Part shown: positions 20,039 through 29,500 of the stretch, piece by piece
How the letters are laid out: each line of letters opens with the position of its first letter
How positions within the stretch are numbered: position 1 is the first letter of the stretch
DNA from: Gammaproteobacteria bacterium
GTDB taxonomy: Bacteria > Pseudomonadota > Gammaproteobacteria > Steroidobacterales > Steroidobacteraceae
Direction: 5' to 3'
NCBI GenBank assembly: GCA_011391405.1
Contig: JAABQQ010000198.1
Coordinates: 1 to 36,479, forward strand
Length of the DNA: 36,479 bases
The notes under the pieces: generated by a model
The model's database searches: none
The model's input: the letters and a program-made list of their open reading frames with translations, nothing else
What the model was told of the DNA's origin: nothing
Translations under genes and position numbers: made by a program

Positions 20039-20998
20039 TCACCGCGCGAATCGATCGGTCGCCGACACGAGCTCGTGCGTATTGCCGGCCTCCAGCGCCG
20101 AATGTCCCGCGTCGGGAACCACGCGGAAGTCGGCTTCCGGCCATGCCTTGTGCAGGTCCCACGCGCTGCGCATCGGGCACACGACATCGTAGCGGCCCTG
20201 CACGATCACGGCCGGGATGCTGCGGATCCTGCGTACGCCCCGCAGCAGCTGGTCTTCGTTGTCGAAGAATCCCTGGTTGACGAAGTAGTGACACTCGATG
20301 CGGGCCACGGCGATGGCGAAGTCGTCGGAATTCCAGGCGGCGATGTTCTGTTCGTTGACGAGCAGGTAACTCGTCGCGGCCTCCCACTCGGCCCACGCTT
20401 TGGCGGCCTTGAGCTGTACCGCACGGCTGCGGCTGGTCAGGCGCTTGTAGAACGCGCCGACCAGGTCGCCCCGTTCCGCTGGCGGAATCGCTGCGAGGTA
20501 ATTGGCCCAGTGATCCGGGAAGATCGCGCTCGCGCCGTGCTGGTAGAACCAGTGAATCTCCCAGTCGCGCAGCATGAAGATGCCGCGCAGCACGAGTTCG
20601 GTCACGCGCTTCGGGTGCGCCTGCGCGTAGGCGAGCGACAACGTCGAACCCCACGAACCGCCGAACACCAGCCAGCGCTCGATTCCCAGGTGCTTGCGCA
20701 ATGCTTCCATGTCTGCGACGAGGTGTTGCGTCGTGTTGTCGACCAGGCTCGCGTGCGGCTTGCTGCGGCCGCAACCGCGCTGGTCGAACAGCACGATCCG
20801 GTACTTGCGCGGGTCGAAGAAGCGGCGGGACGTCTCACCTGCGCCGGCTCCCGGCCCGCCGTGCACGAACACCGCTGGCTTCCCCTGCGGATTGCCGCAT
20901 TCTTCCCAGTAGACCTCGTGTTCCGACGAGACGCGCAGCCAGCCGCTGCGGTAGGGCTTGATGGCGGGATACAGGCTGCGGCGGGCGGAGGAGGCCAT
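20039..20998 (-). CDS. pip: Proline iminopeptidase (alpha/beta hydrolase, S33)
   Basis: A 319-residue serine peptidase that removes N-terminal proline. The oxyanion motif HGGPGAG (46-52), the acid-rich DQRGCGRS (72-79) and the nucleophile elbow GGSWGS (Ser115) are typical; Asp271 (GRYDVVCP) and His299 (AGHS) complete the triad. The ATG at 20996-20998 gives the usual N-terminus ending in the TM-less YPAIKPYRSGWL. It lies on the minus strand between lptE and holA, with only 27 nt separating it from the convergent lptE, so it interrupts a pair that is adjacent in Escherichia. A TATATT box upstream may be its -10. Confidence 0.95.
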   Translation of the reverse strand: MASSARRSLYPAIKPYRSGWLRVSSEHEVYWEECGNPQGKPAVFVHGGPGAGAGETSRRFFDPRKYRIVLFDQRGCGRSKPHASLVDNTTQHLVADMEALRKHLGIERWLVFGGSWGSTLSLAYAQAHPKRVTELVLRGIFMLRDWEIHWFYQHGASAIFPDHWANYLAAIPPAERGDLVGAFYKRLTSRSRAVQLKAAKAWAEWEAATSYLLVNEQNIAAWNSDDFAIAVARIECHYFVNQGFFDNEDQLLRGVRRIRSIPAVIVQGRYDVVCPMRSAWDLHKAWPEADFRVVPDAGHSALEAGNTHELVSATDRFAR

Positions 20999-21030
20999 GG
21001 GTCGATTCCGTGAAAGCGGTCAGTGCGGGG

Positions 21031-21036
21031 AATATA
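21031..21036 (-). promoter_or_regulatory. Candidate pip -10 box
   Basis: TATATT on the minus strand lies 32 nt before the pip start codon. Upstream (higher coordinates) is the purine/pyrimidine repeat tract, and no clear -35 is seen in it. Confidence 0.4.
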
Positions 21037-21040
21037 GCCG

Positions 21041-21160
21041 AGAGGAAGGGCAGGAAGGCCAGAAAGGCCAGAAAGGCCAGGAAGGGTAGGAAGTGAAGAT
21101 CTTTCCTGTCCTCCCCTTCCGGCCCTTCCTGCCCTTCCTGCCCTTCCTCCCCCTTCCCCT
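21041..21160. repeat. Purine tract followed by pyrimidine tract, 9-bp repeat units
   Basis: From 21041 to about 21099 the plus strand is nearly all purine, in imperfect 9-bp units (AGGAAGGGC, AGGAAGGCC, AGAAAGGCC twice, AGGAAGGGT). From about 21101 to 21160 it is nearly all pyrimidine, in units such as TTCCTGCCC (twice) and TTCCTCCCC. The two halves are imperfect inverted repeats about AGATCT (21098-21103). The tract lies between the divergent pip and holA genes and encodes no supported protein. Confidence 0.75.
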
Positions 21161-21161
21161 T

Positions 21162-21167
21162 TATAAT
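21162..21167 (+). promoter_or_regulatory. holA -10 box
   Basis: A perfect TATAAT follows directly on the pyrimidine tract and lies 72 nt before the holA start. The tract replaces any recognisable -35. Confidence 0.45.
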
Positions 21168-21238
21168 CCCGCGCACATGCCGAGCCACACCCAGGCACCC
21201 CGACCACCGCGGACACGCGCCGAAGGCCAGTCCGCCCC

Positions 21239-22255
21239 GTGAGAACGACCCCCGATTCCTTCCAGGCAGCGCTGGCCAAAGGTCCGCTGCCGCGCGTGTG
21301 CCTCATCACGGGTGTCGAACCGCTGCTGATCGACGAAGCTGCGACGGCGCTGCGGGCCAGGGCGCGTGCGGCCGGCTACGGCGAGCGCGAGGTCCATTTC
21401 ATCGAACGCGGGTTCGACTGGGACGCGCTGCTCATGGATGCGAACAGCCTCGCGCTCTTCGCCAACCTGCGGCTGATCGAACTCAAGCTGCGCAACGCGC
21501 CGGATGCCAGCGCGTCGAAGAACCTGGTCAAGTTGGCGGCCGCCCCCCCGGCCGATACCGTGCTGCTCGTCACCGGCGAACTCGAGCCCAAGCAGCAGAA
21601 GTCGGCGTGGGTCAACGAGTTCGAGCGGCAGGGCACGGTGGTCGTCGCGCCGCCAATGACGCGCGAGCGCCTGCCCGAATGGATCACCCGCCGTCTGCAG
21701 CAGCACGGCGTCGCGCTGGAGCCGGAAGCCGCGCAATTGCTCGCCGATCGGGTCGAAGGCAACCTGCTCGCCGCGCAGCAGGAGATCGAACGCATCGCCT
21801 TGCTGAAGCCAGGTTCGACGCTCGATGCCGACGCTGTCGCGGAGCTGGTCGCCGACAATGCCCGCTACGATGTGTTCGAGTTGTCCACCGCGGCATTCCT
21901 TGGCAATGCGCCCCGCGCGCTTCGCATCCTCGACGGCCTGCGCAGCGAAGGCCGCGAACCGCCGCTGATCCTCTGGGCCTTGCTCAACGATCTGCGCGCC
22001 GTCTCGCGCGTGTTGCAACGCGAACCGAGCGACCGCAACATCGACGGCATCTTTCGCGCAGAGCAGGTCTGGGGCAGCCGGCAGGGCCCGATCAAGGTCG
22101 CCGTCAAACGAATGCGCCGCGCCGACATCGATTCGCTGCTCACCGCTGCCGCGCGCGCCGATCGCGTCGCGAAAGGCAGTCTGCGCGGCGAACCCTGGGT
22201 CGAGATCACCGGACTGGTCGCACGCATTGCCGGCGTGAAGCTCGCGGCCGCATGA
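21239..22255 (+). CDS. holA: DNA polymerase III subunit delta
   Basis: A 338-residue clamp-loader subunit (Escherichia HolA: 343) that opens the beta clamp. It begins with the delta N-domain (PRVCLITGVEPLLIDEA, where the family has YLLxGxExLL), then an AAA-like middle domain and the C-terminal collar helices (NIDGIFRAEQVWGSRQGPIK, near 265-285). The start is a GTG at 21239, the most upstream start in the frame, without a clear ribosome site. The end overlaps nadD by ATGA, matching the Escherichia holA-nadD coupling. Its own promoter is likely because pip lies upstream in the opposite direction. Confidence 0.94.
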   Translation: MRTTPDSFQAALAKGPLPRVCLITGVEPLLIDEAATALRARARAAGYGEREVHFIERGFDWDALLMDANSLALFANLRLIELKLRNAPDASASKNLVKLAAAPPADTVLLVTGELEPKQQKSAWVNEFERQGTVVVAPPMTRERLPEWITRRLQQHGVALEPEAAQLLADRVEGNLLAAQQEIERIALLKPGSTLDADAVAELVADNARYDVFELSTAAFLGNAPRALRILDGLRSEGREPPLILWALLNDLRAVSRVLQREPSDRNIDGIFRAEQVWGSRQGPIKVAVKRMRRADIDSLLTAAARADRVAKGSLRGEPWVEITGLVARIAGVKLAAA

Positions 22256-22920
22256 CGGCAGGATTTTCCAGCGCACCGCTCGGCGTCTTCGGCGGCACGT
22301 TCGACCCGATCCACTTCGGCCACCTGCGCACAGCGTTCGAAATTCTGCAGACGGTCCGCCTGCAGGCCGTGCGGTTCGTTCCTGCCGGTGATCCACCGCA
22401 TCGCGATCCGCCGCAGGTCGACGCCGCCCGGCGTCTCGACTTCGTGCGCGCGGCCACAGCCGACCAACCGGGGTTCGACGTCGATGATCGTGAGATTCGA
22501 CGCGCGGGTCGTTCGTACAGCGTGCTTACGCTGGCCGAACTGCGAGCGGAACTGCCGGACACGCCGTTGTGCCTCATCGTCGGCATGGACGCATTCCTCG
22601 GGTTGCCGACGTGGCACCGATGGACGGAGCTGCTCGAACTCGCGCACGTCGTCGTTGCACCGCGCCCGGGCTGGGTGGCGCCGAGCTCAGGCTTGCTGGG
22701 CGACCTGCTGGCCGCACGCGGCGTCGATGCGGCCGAGACTTTGCACAATGCGCTCGCCGGGCGCATCCTGATCCAGCCCGTGACGCAACTCGAAATTTCA
22801 TCCACGGAATTGCGCGACCTGCTCGCCGCCGGCCGCGACCCCCGCTACCTGGTTCCAGATCCCGTACGCGCGCTGATCCGCGCGACCCACAGCTATTCCG
22901 TTTCCCAACCCACGAGGTGA
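22252..22920 (+). CDS. nadD: Nicotinate-nucleotide adenylyltransferase NadD
   Basis: A 222-residue enzyme (Escherichia: 213) that makes nicotinic acid adenine dinucleotide from NaMN and ATP in NAD synthesis. The nucleotidyltransferase motif GGTFDPIHFGH lies at 14-24 and the second motif ISSTELR near 182-188. The ATG at 22252 overlaps the holA stop by 4 nt, implying coupling. The frame upstream is a shadow of holA. The stop is 2 nt before the rsfS start. Confidence 0.96.
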   Translation: MTAGFSSAPLGVFGGTFDPIHFGHLRTAFEILQTVRLQAVRFVPAGDPPHRDPPQVDAARRLDFVRAATADQPGFDVDDREIRRAGRSYSVLTLAELRAELPDTPLCLIVGMDAFLGLPTWHRWTELLELAHVVVAPRPGWVAPSSGLLGDLLAARGVDAAETLHNALAGRILIQPVTQLEISSTELRDLLAAGRDPRYLVPDPVRALIRATHSYSVSQPTR

Positions 22921-22922
22921 GC

Positions 22923-23450
22923 ATGGCAGCCAAGCGCCCGTCGCGATCGTCGTCCGCATCTTCCGCCCGTCCTGCCGCCCGCGCCGCCAGGAAGGCGCCC
23001 GCGAAGACCGCCGCCAAGGGCCCTGCCAAGGCTCGAGCGAAAGTGCCGCGCAAGGTCGCGTCTGGCCCCAGGCCCCCGGCGACGAAGCCGGCAAAGTCCA
23101 GGGCCAAGGCCAAGGCACCGCCGGCGCTGGCCCAGGTCGTGCTCGCTGCCCTCGAAGACATGAAGGCCGTGAACGTAAAAGCGATGGACGTCCGCGGCAT
23201 CACCGACATCACCGACATGATGGTGGTGGCGAGCGGCACCTCGGACCGGCACGTGAAGTCGATTGCGGACCGCGTCGTCCAGCGCTGCAAGGAAGCCGGC
23301 TTCCGGCCGTACGGCATCGAAGGCGAGCGCGATGGCGAGTGGGTGCTGCTGGACCTTAACGACGTCGTGCTGCACGTGATGTTGCCGCGCGTGCGTGAGT
23401 TCTACGCGCTCGAGAAACTCTGGGAAAAAGGCGCCGCGAGGCGCGCCTGA
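22923..23450 (+). CDS. rsfS: Ribosomal silencing factor RsfS with a basic N-terminal extension
   Basis: The C-terminal 110 residues are the RsfS/Iojap domain, with VKAMDVRGITDITDMMVVAS, GTSDRHVKSIADRV and YGIEGERDGEWVLLD. RsfS binds L14 and blocks subunit joining under starvation. The whole protein is 175 residues while Escherichia RsfS is 105; the extra part is a 65-residue N-terminal stretch of Ala, Lys, Arg, Pro and Ser that looks like a histone-H1-type tail. The ATG at 22923 is supported by GAGGTGA just upstream and by its 2-nt distance from nadD. No good start exists between the tail and the domain other than an ATG at 23160, which would cut into the domain. It sits between nadD and rlmH as in Escherichia. 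Confidence 0.93.
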   Translation: MAAKRPSRSSSASSARPAARAARKAPAKTAAKGPAKARAKVPRKVASGPRPPATKPAKSRAKAKAPPALAQVVLAALEDMKAVNVKAMDVRGITDITDMMVVASGTSDRHVKSIADRVVQRCKEAGFRPYGIEGERDGEWVLLDLNDVVLHVMLPRVREFYALEKLWEKGAARRA

Positions 23451-23495
23451 GACCGCGCGGCCCCGACCTGATCCCGGACTGCTGGAACCACCTGC

Positions 23496-23963
23496 ATGCG
23501 CATGCGACTGCTGGCCGCAGGCACCCGGATGCCGGACTGGGTCGATGCAGGTTGCGACGACTACGCCACGCGCCTGCGGGGCGATTACCGCCTCGAACTG
23601 CTCGAAATCCCCCTGGGCGACCGCAGCAGCGGTGACGTGCGCCGGGCCGTCGAGGCCGAGGGTAAGCGCATGCTGGCGGCGGCGGGAGAAAGACCCTACC
23701 TCGTCGCCCTGCAGGTCGGCGGCAAGGCCCTGACCACCGAGCAGCTTGCGCGCTGGCTCGAGGACCGGGCGCGGGAGGGGGATTCCCCGTTCTTCTGCAT
23801 CGGGGGGCCGGATGGCCTGGCCCCTGAAATCGACGCTCAGGCCCGCCTGCGCTGGTCCCTGTCGGCCTTGACGCTGCCCCATGGCCTGGCCCGGGTAGTG
23901 GTCGCGGAAGCCCTCTACCGGGCCGTCAGCCTGATCAAGGGGCTGCCCTATCACCGCGCTTGA
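23496..23963 (+). CDS. rlmH: 23S rRNA pseudouridine-1915 N3-methyltransferase RlmH
   Basis: A 155-residue SPOUT methyltransferase, the same length as in Escherichia, that methylates pseudouridine 1915 in helix 69 of 23S rRNA. The start MRMRLLAAGTRMPDWV aligns with the family, and the SAM-binding knot has IGGPDG near 102-107. The C-terminus KGLPYHRA is the expected HPYHR-type ending. It follows rsfS by 45 nt, the conserved order. Confidence 0.96.
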   Translation: MRMRLLAAGTRMPDWVDAGCDDYATRLRGDYRLELLEIPLGDRSSGDVRRAVEAEGKRMLAAAGERPYLVALQVGGKALTTEQLARWLEDRAREGDSPFFCIGGPDGLAPEIDAQARLRWSLSALTLPHGLARVVVAEALYRAVSLIKGLPYHRA

Positions 23964-24053
23964 GACATCTGCGATCCCCTCGATGGACAGGGGCCTCCCG
24001 GCACGATTCAATTCTCCTTTTGACATCCGGACTTACGGCCGCGAGGCAGCCCA

Positions 24054-24488
24054 ATGCACCCCTATCCGCACCAGTACACCGCCCACGTCACCGCCGAACC
24101 GACCGGCGACGTTCCGTTGACTTCCCCGGGGCTGCCTGCCATCCCCACCGCGCCGCCCGCCGAGTTCGACGGCCCCGGTGATCGCTGGTCGCCCGAGACC
24201 CTGCTCTGCGCCGCCGTGGCCGACTGCTTCGTGCTCAGCTTCCGTGCAGTGGCCCGCGCCTCCAAGCTCGATTGGACTTCGCTCGATGCCCGTGCCGAAG
24301 CCAAGCTCGACCGCGTCGACGGCCGCACGTACTTCACCGAGGTCGTCGTGCACGCGACGCTGCGAGTGCCGGCCGGCACGGACCAGGATCGCGCGACCAA
24401 GCTGCTGGAGAAGTCCGAGCATGTCTGCCTGGTCAGCAATTCGCTGGTGGCACAGCGTCGCCTTGAACCGACCGTCATCGCGGGCTGA
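24054..24488 (+). CDS. OsmC/Ohr-family protein
   Basis: A 144-residue protein of the OsmC superfamily, thiol peroxidases that reduce organic hydroperoxides. The two redox cysteines are placed as expected, Cys58 (VADCFVLSF) and Cys125 (EHVCLVSNSL). The region around 41-52, with SPETLLCAAVADCF, is the family signature. The ATG at 24054 has GAGG at 24042-24045. It lies 90 nt behind rlmH and 6 nt before maf, so it may be co-transcribed with maf. The family assignment is good; the exact subgroup, and hence the substrate, is open. Confidence 0.88.
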   Translation: MHPYPHQYTAHVTAEPTGDVPLTSPGLPAIPTAPPAEFDGPGDRWSPETLLCAAVADCFVLSFRAVARASKLDWTSLDARAEAKLDRVDGRTYFTEVVVHATLRVPAGTDQDRATKLLEKSEHVCLVSNSLVAQRRLEPTVIAG

Positions 24489-24494
24489 GTCCGG

Positions 24495-25103
24495 ATGGCT
24501 GGCGACGCACCCGCCATTTACCTGGCGTCCGCTTCGCCGCGGCGCAGTGAATTGTTGCGGCAGATCGACGTGACGCACGAAGTGCGTCCGGTGGATATCG
24601 ACGAATCGCCGCGGCCCGGCGAGAAACCTGCGCACTATGCGCTGCGGCTCGCCGAGGAAAAGGCGCGCACGCTCTGGGAGCGGCTGCCGCTCGCGGAACG
24701 TCGTCCGGTGCTCGCGGCCGACACCACCGTGGCGATTGGCGACGAAATCCTCGGTAAACCCGCCGACCTGGAGGACGCGGCCCGTATCCTCGGCCGGCTG
24801 TCGGGACGGGCGCACGAGGTGCACACAGCCGTTGCGGTGCTGCACGCGGGCGGTGCGAACGCTCGCATCAGCACCAGCACGGTCGAGTTCCGCCGGCTGA
24901 CACGCGCCGAAATCGACTGGTACTGGCGCACCGGCGAGCCTGCAGACAAGGCCGGCGCCTACGGGGTGCAGGGCCACGCCGCTATTTTCATTCGTCACCT
25001 CGCCGGGAGTTATTCCGGCGTGATGGGACTGCCACTTTACGAGACCTGGGAACTGCTGACTCCGGCGCTCGGTCTGATCGGATGGAACACCCAGGCACCA
25101 TGA
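24495..25103 (+). CDS. maf: Maf-like nucleotide pyrophosphatase (YhdE type)
   Basis: A 202-residue Maf-family dTTP/UTP pyrophosphatase thought to clean the nucleotide pool. Motifs are LASASPRRSELL (10-21), the catalytic Asp76 in LAADTTV, and the KAGAYGVQG motif near 151-159. This is the YhdE type rather than YceF, as its position before rng indicates (Escherichia order yhdE-rng-yhdP-tldD). It overlaps rng by 4 nt (ATGA at 25100-25103). Confidence 0.94.
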   Translation: MAGDAPAIYLASASPRRSELLRQIDVTHEVRPVDIDESPRPGEKPAHYALRLAEEKARTLWERLPLAERRPVLAADTTVAIGDEILGKPADLEDAARILGRLSGRAHEVHTAVAVLHAGGANARISTSTVEFRRLTRAEIDWYWRTGEPADKAGAYGVQGHAAIFIRHLAGSYSGVMGLPLYETWELLTPALGLIGWNTQAP

Positions 25104-26569
25104 CCACGGAAATGATCGTCAATGTCAGTCCGCGCGAGACTCGCGCGGCCCTGCTCGAGAACGGAGTGCTGCAGGAGCTCTTCGTCGAGCGGGCGAGCCG
25201 CATGGGCCTCACGGGCAACCTGTACAAGGGGCGCGTGTCGCGGGTCCTGCCCGGCATGCAGGCCGCCTTCATCGACATCGGTCTCGAGCGCACGGCGTTC
25301 CTGCACGTCTCCGACATCGTGCAGCCGGCGGACGCCGAAGGCTCTGGCGAAGAACCGCGCACCGAGAACATCCGCGAACTCGTCAGCGAGGGCGGCGACA
25401 TCCTGGTGCAGGTGCTGAAGGATCCGCTCGGCACCAAGGGCGCGCGCCTCACCACGTTCATCACGATTCCTTCGCGTTACCTCGTCTACATGCCCTTCGG
25501 TCACGGCGTCGGCATCTCCGCCCGCATCGAGACGGAGGAAGAGCGGTTGCGGCTGCGCGAGCTGATGCAGTCGTTCGTGACGCCCGGCGAGGCGGGCGGC
25601 TACATCGTGCGCACCGCCGCGGAAGGCGCGGCGGTCGCGGCACTGCGCGCCGACATGCTGTTCCTGCGCAAGCTCTGGGAAGTGCTCTCGGCCAAGGCGG
25701 CAGGCGCGCGCGCGGGCACGCTCGTGCACGAAGACCTGCCGCTGCCGCTGCGCCTGATGCGTGACCTCGTCGGCGAAGGCGTGGACCGCGTGCTGGTCGA
25801 TCACGAACGCACGTGCGAGCGCATGCAGGAATTCGCGACGACGTTCATGCCCGCGCACGGCGCCCGCGTCGAGCGTTACAGCGGCAACCGGCCGCTCTTC
25901 GACATGCACGGCGTCGAGGAGGAAGTCCAGCGCTCGCTCGAGCGCAAGGTGCTGCTCAAATCGGGCGGCTACCTGATCATCGACCAGACCGAAGCGCTGA
26001 CGACCATCGACGTCAACACGGGCGCGTACGTCGGGCACCGCAACCTCGAGGAGACGATCTACCGCACCAACCTCGAGGCGGCGGTCGCGATCGCGCGGCA
26101 GCTGCGGCTGCGCAATCTCGGCGGCATCATCATCATCGACTTCATCGACATGGAGGAGGAGGAGCACCGCAAGCAGGTGCTGCAGGCGCTCGAGAAGGCG
26201 CTGGCGAAGGATCACGCGAAGACGCACGTGTCCGCGGTGTCGCCGCTCGGCCTCGTCGAGATGACGCGCAAGCGCACGCGCGAAAGCCTCGCCCATCAGT
26301 TGTGCTCGCCCTGCCCGGCCTGCGAGGGCCGCGGCTTCGTCAAGACGCCAGAGACCGTCTGTTACGAGATCTTCCGTGAAGTCCTGCGCCAGGCTGGCCA
26401 GTTCGACTTCCAGCAGCTCATGGTGCTCGCGCACTCGGACGTCATCGAACGCCTGCTCGACGAGGAGTCCGCCGCGCTCGGCGAACTCGAAGTACTGGTC
26501 GGCAAGCCGATCCGCCTGCAGACCGAGGCGCTCTACCTGCACGACCAGTACGACGTGGTGCTCATGTGA
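25100..26569 (+). CDS. rng: Ribonuclease G
   Basis: A 489-residue endoribonuclease, the same length as Escherichia RNase G, that matures the 5' end of 16S rRNA and degrades some mRNAs. The S1 domain runs from about 38 (GNLYKGRVSRVLPGMQAAF). Catalytic Asp304 (TTIDVNTGAYVG) and Asp347 (IIIIDFIDME) are present, as is the zinc-link CPAC (405-408). The ATG at 25100 (MTTEMIVNVS) is preferred over an in-frame ATG at 25082 because it matches the family start and makes an ATGA overlap with maf. Confidence 0.97.
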   Translation: MTTEMIVNVSPRETRAALLENGVLQELFVERASRMGLTGNLYKGRVSRVLPGMQAAFIDIGLERTAFLHVSDIVQPADAEGSGEEPRTENIRELVSEGGDILVQVLKDPLGTKGARLTTFITIPSRYLVYMPFGHGVGISARIETEEERLRLRELMQSFVTPGEAGGYIVRTAAEGAAVAALRADMLFLRKLWEVLSAKAAGARAGTLVHEDLPLPLRLMRDLVGEGVDRVLVDHERTCERMQEFATTFMPAHGARVERYSGNRPLFDMHGVEEEVQRSLERKVLLKSGGYLIIDQTEALTTIDVNTGAYVGHRNLEETIYRTNLEAAVAIARQLRLRNLGGIIIIDFIDMEEEEHRKQVLQALEKALAKDHAKTHVSAVSPLGLVEMTRKRTRESLAHQLCSPCPACEGRGFVKTPETVCYEIFREVLRQAGQFDFQQLMVLAHSDVIERLLDEESAALGELEVLVGKPIRLQTEALYLHDQYDVVLM

Positions 26570-29500
26570 CTTCCACCCGGTGGTGGCGCCTGGTCGCAGG
26601 CACCGCGGCCGGACTGCTTGTCGTGGTCGCGCTGCTGCTGACGGCGCTGCGCATTGCGATCGCCTACGTGCCGCACAACGAGCAGAAGTTGCGCACGTGG
26701 ATCGAACGCCAGACGCACATGAAGTTCGAGTACTCGCGGCTCGACGCGCGGCTGCGCTGGTACGGGCCGGAAGTCGTGCTGCGCGATCTGCGCGTGGTGG
26801 CCGAGGACGGCTCGCAGACCTTGTTTGCCACGCGCGAAGGCAGCATCGGCCTCGACCTCTGGAATTTCCTCCGCACAGGTCAGTTCGTCGCGGGCCGCAT
26901 CCGCATCCTCGAGCCGCGCGTGACAATCGTGCGTCTCGCCGACGGTCGCATCCGGCTGCTGGGCCTGCGCGAGCGTCCGGCCGATCGACCGCCCTTCGAT
27001 TTCGACCGCCTGCCGGCGGGACGCGTCATCGTCGACGATGCGACCGTCGTTTACCGCGACCTGAAGGCGGGTCTTGCGCCGCTCGAACTCACCGATCTCG
27101 ACGTCCAGTTGCGCCGCGACCGTGATTTCGTCGTGTTGGAGGGCACCGCCACGTTGCCCGGCGAACTCGGCACGCAGGCGGACTTCAATGCGCGCCTCAA
27201 GGGCACGCTCGACGAGCGTGAGCACCTCGATGCGCGGGTCGAGATCGATGCGGACACCGTGCGGCTCGCCGGTCTCAAGGACTTCCTGCCGCCGCAGGTC
27301 GCCAGGCCGCTCGCGGGATCCGGCCACCTGCGCGGCGTGTTCGCGCTCGAGCAAGGCAAGGTGTCGAGCCTGCGACTCGGTTTTGAGTTGCGCGACGTTG
27401 CGCTGCAGTTGCCGCGTCGTGCCGTGCCGCCGATCGAGGCCGTGCGCATCGCCGATCCGCGGCTCGAACTCGCGCCGGGCAGCCAGGTGAAATTCCCGAC
27501 CGTGACCAAGGTGATGGTCGAGCGTGCTTCGTTGCCGTTGCCGGCCGAGGCTCGCTACGACGCCCTACAAGGCGATGCACGCCTGCGACGCGAAGGCGAC
27601 GCCTGGGTCTTCCGGATGCAAGACCTGCGCGCACAGACCGGCACGTCGCGCGCGACAGGCGAGACGCAGGTCTGGGGACGCTGGACCGGGAAGCCGGTGA
27701 CGCGCTTCGGGCTCGAGCTGAACGTCGACGGGCTCGACCTGACGTCGATCTGGCCGCTGGTGCTCGCATTTGCGCCCACCTCATTCGATCATTTTGCCGG
27801 GTTGGCGCCGCGCGGACGGGTGGAGACGCTGCGTGCCAAGGTGCAGCGCGAGCGAGCAGGCATCCTGCCGACGTTCACGGTGCAGGCGAACCTGGTCAGC
27901 GTCGGCGTCCAGCCCATCGGCCGCTTCCCGGGTTTATCGGGCGTCAGCCTGAAGCTCGATGGCAACGACCAGGGAGGCACGCTGCAACTGCGTGCGGACC
28001 AGCCGGTGTTCGACTGGCCGCGGATGTTCCGGCAACCCCTGGAGTTCGTGCGCGTCACAGCGGATGGCGGCTGGCGTCGCGAAGGAGCCGTCTGGATTGC
28101 GGGCGTGAAGGGGGCGCAGGTACTGCACCGCCAGGGCCGTGCGCAGGTGGACGCCGAGTTCGGCTTCGAAAAACCCGGCGTCTCGCCGATCCTGGCACTG
28201 ACCGCCGAAGTACCCGAGGTCGACGTCGCGCTGGTTCCGCAAGTCGTGCCCGTCGGTCGTTTGCGCGAGCGCACGATTGCCTGGCTCGATCGCGCTTTCG
28301 TCCGCGGTACGGCGACGAACGGCCGGTTGAGTTACCGCGGGCCGGTGCGGAAGTTTCCGTTCCGCGACGGCGAAGGTGACTTCACCGCCTCGGCCGACGC
28401 GACGAACGTGACTCTCGACTACTATCCGGGGTTCGCGCCGCTCGCCAATGCGTCGGGCACGGCAAAATTTCACAACGCTTCGATCGCAGCGGACGTTGCG
28501 AGCGGCGATCTCAGCGGGCTGAAACTGTCGCAGACCCGGTTCCTGATGGCCGATTACAAGGCGCCGATCCTCGAGATCGACGGCAAGGCTGGCGGCGATC
28601 TGCAGCGGGCGCTCGAGTATGTGCAGGCGAGCCCGCTGGGGCCGATCATCGGCGAGCAATTCATGGGCCTCACCGGCAGCGGCCCGGCGCGGTACCAGGT
28701 CCAGCTGTCGTTGCCGGTGATTGCGGCAGAAGTGCTGGCCGCGATGCCGGCGCCGCCACCGCCGCGCGACTACACCGTGCGCGCGATGCTCGACGGCGTC
28801 ACCGTCGCGTTGCCTGCGCTGCGGGCGCCCGCCCAGCGCGTCGAGGGCACCTTCGAACTGCACAATTACGAGGTGAAGATCGCGGGGCTGCGCGGCACGA
28901 TCCTCGACGGTCCGTTCGAGCTTGCCGCGAGCCCTGGCCGCACCTCCGGCGATGTCGAAGCCGCGGTGGAACTCACGGCGAAGGGCCGCGCGGGTGGCGC
29001 CAGGCTACCCGCATTCATCGGCCTGCCGGCGACCATCGCGATGAGCGGCGCGACGGACTGGGACCTGCAAGGCCACATCGAAAAGCGACGAGCCGGTGGC
29101 GCCTGGCTGCTGCAGTTCGACGTCGCGAGCAACCTGGGCGGACTCGCCATCCAGGCGCCCCGGCCTTTTGCCAAGGCCGCGTCCGAGACACGGCCGACGC
29201 GCGTGCGGCTCGAGATTCCCGGCTCGCGCATGAACGACGTGACGCTCGAGTCGGGCAGCGCTCGTGCGAAGCTGCGATTCGCCGCGCGGAACGGCGCCTG
29301 GCGTCTCGACCGTGGCGCGGCGCGCTTTGATGCGCAGCCCGTGGCGCTTCCGGTGCAGCCCGGCTTGCTGGTGAGCGGCGAGTGGCCGCAGTTCGACCTG
29401 GGTGAGTGGCTCGCACTCTCAAACAGACCTGCCGACGGCTCGACGAGCATCGGCGGCCAGCGCCTGATGGACTGGCTCGGCCCGGTCGACGTCCACCTCG

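Noticed and set aside
24020..24025. TTGACA before the OsmC-like gene as a promoter
   Set aside because: A perfect -35 is present, but nothing like a -10 lies 16-19 nt downstream.
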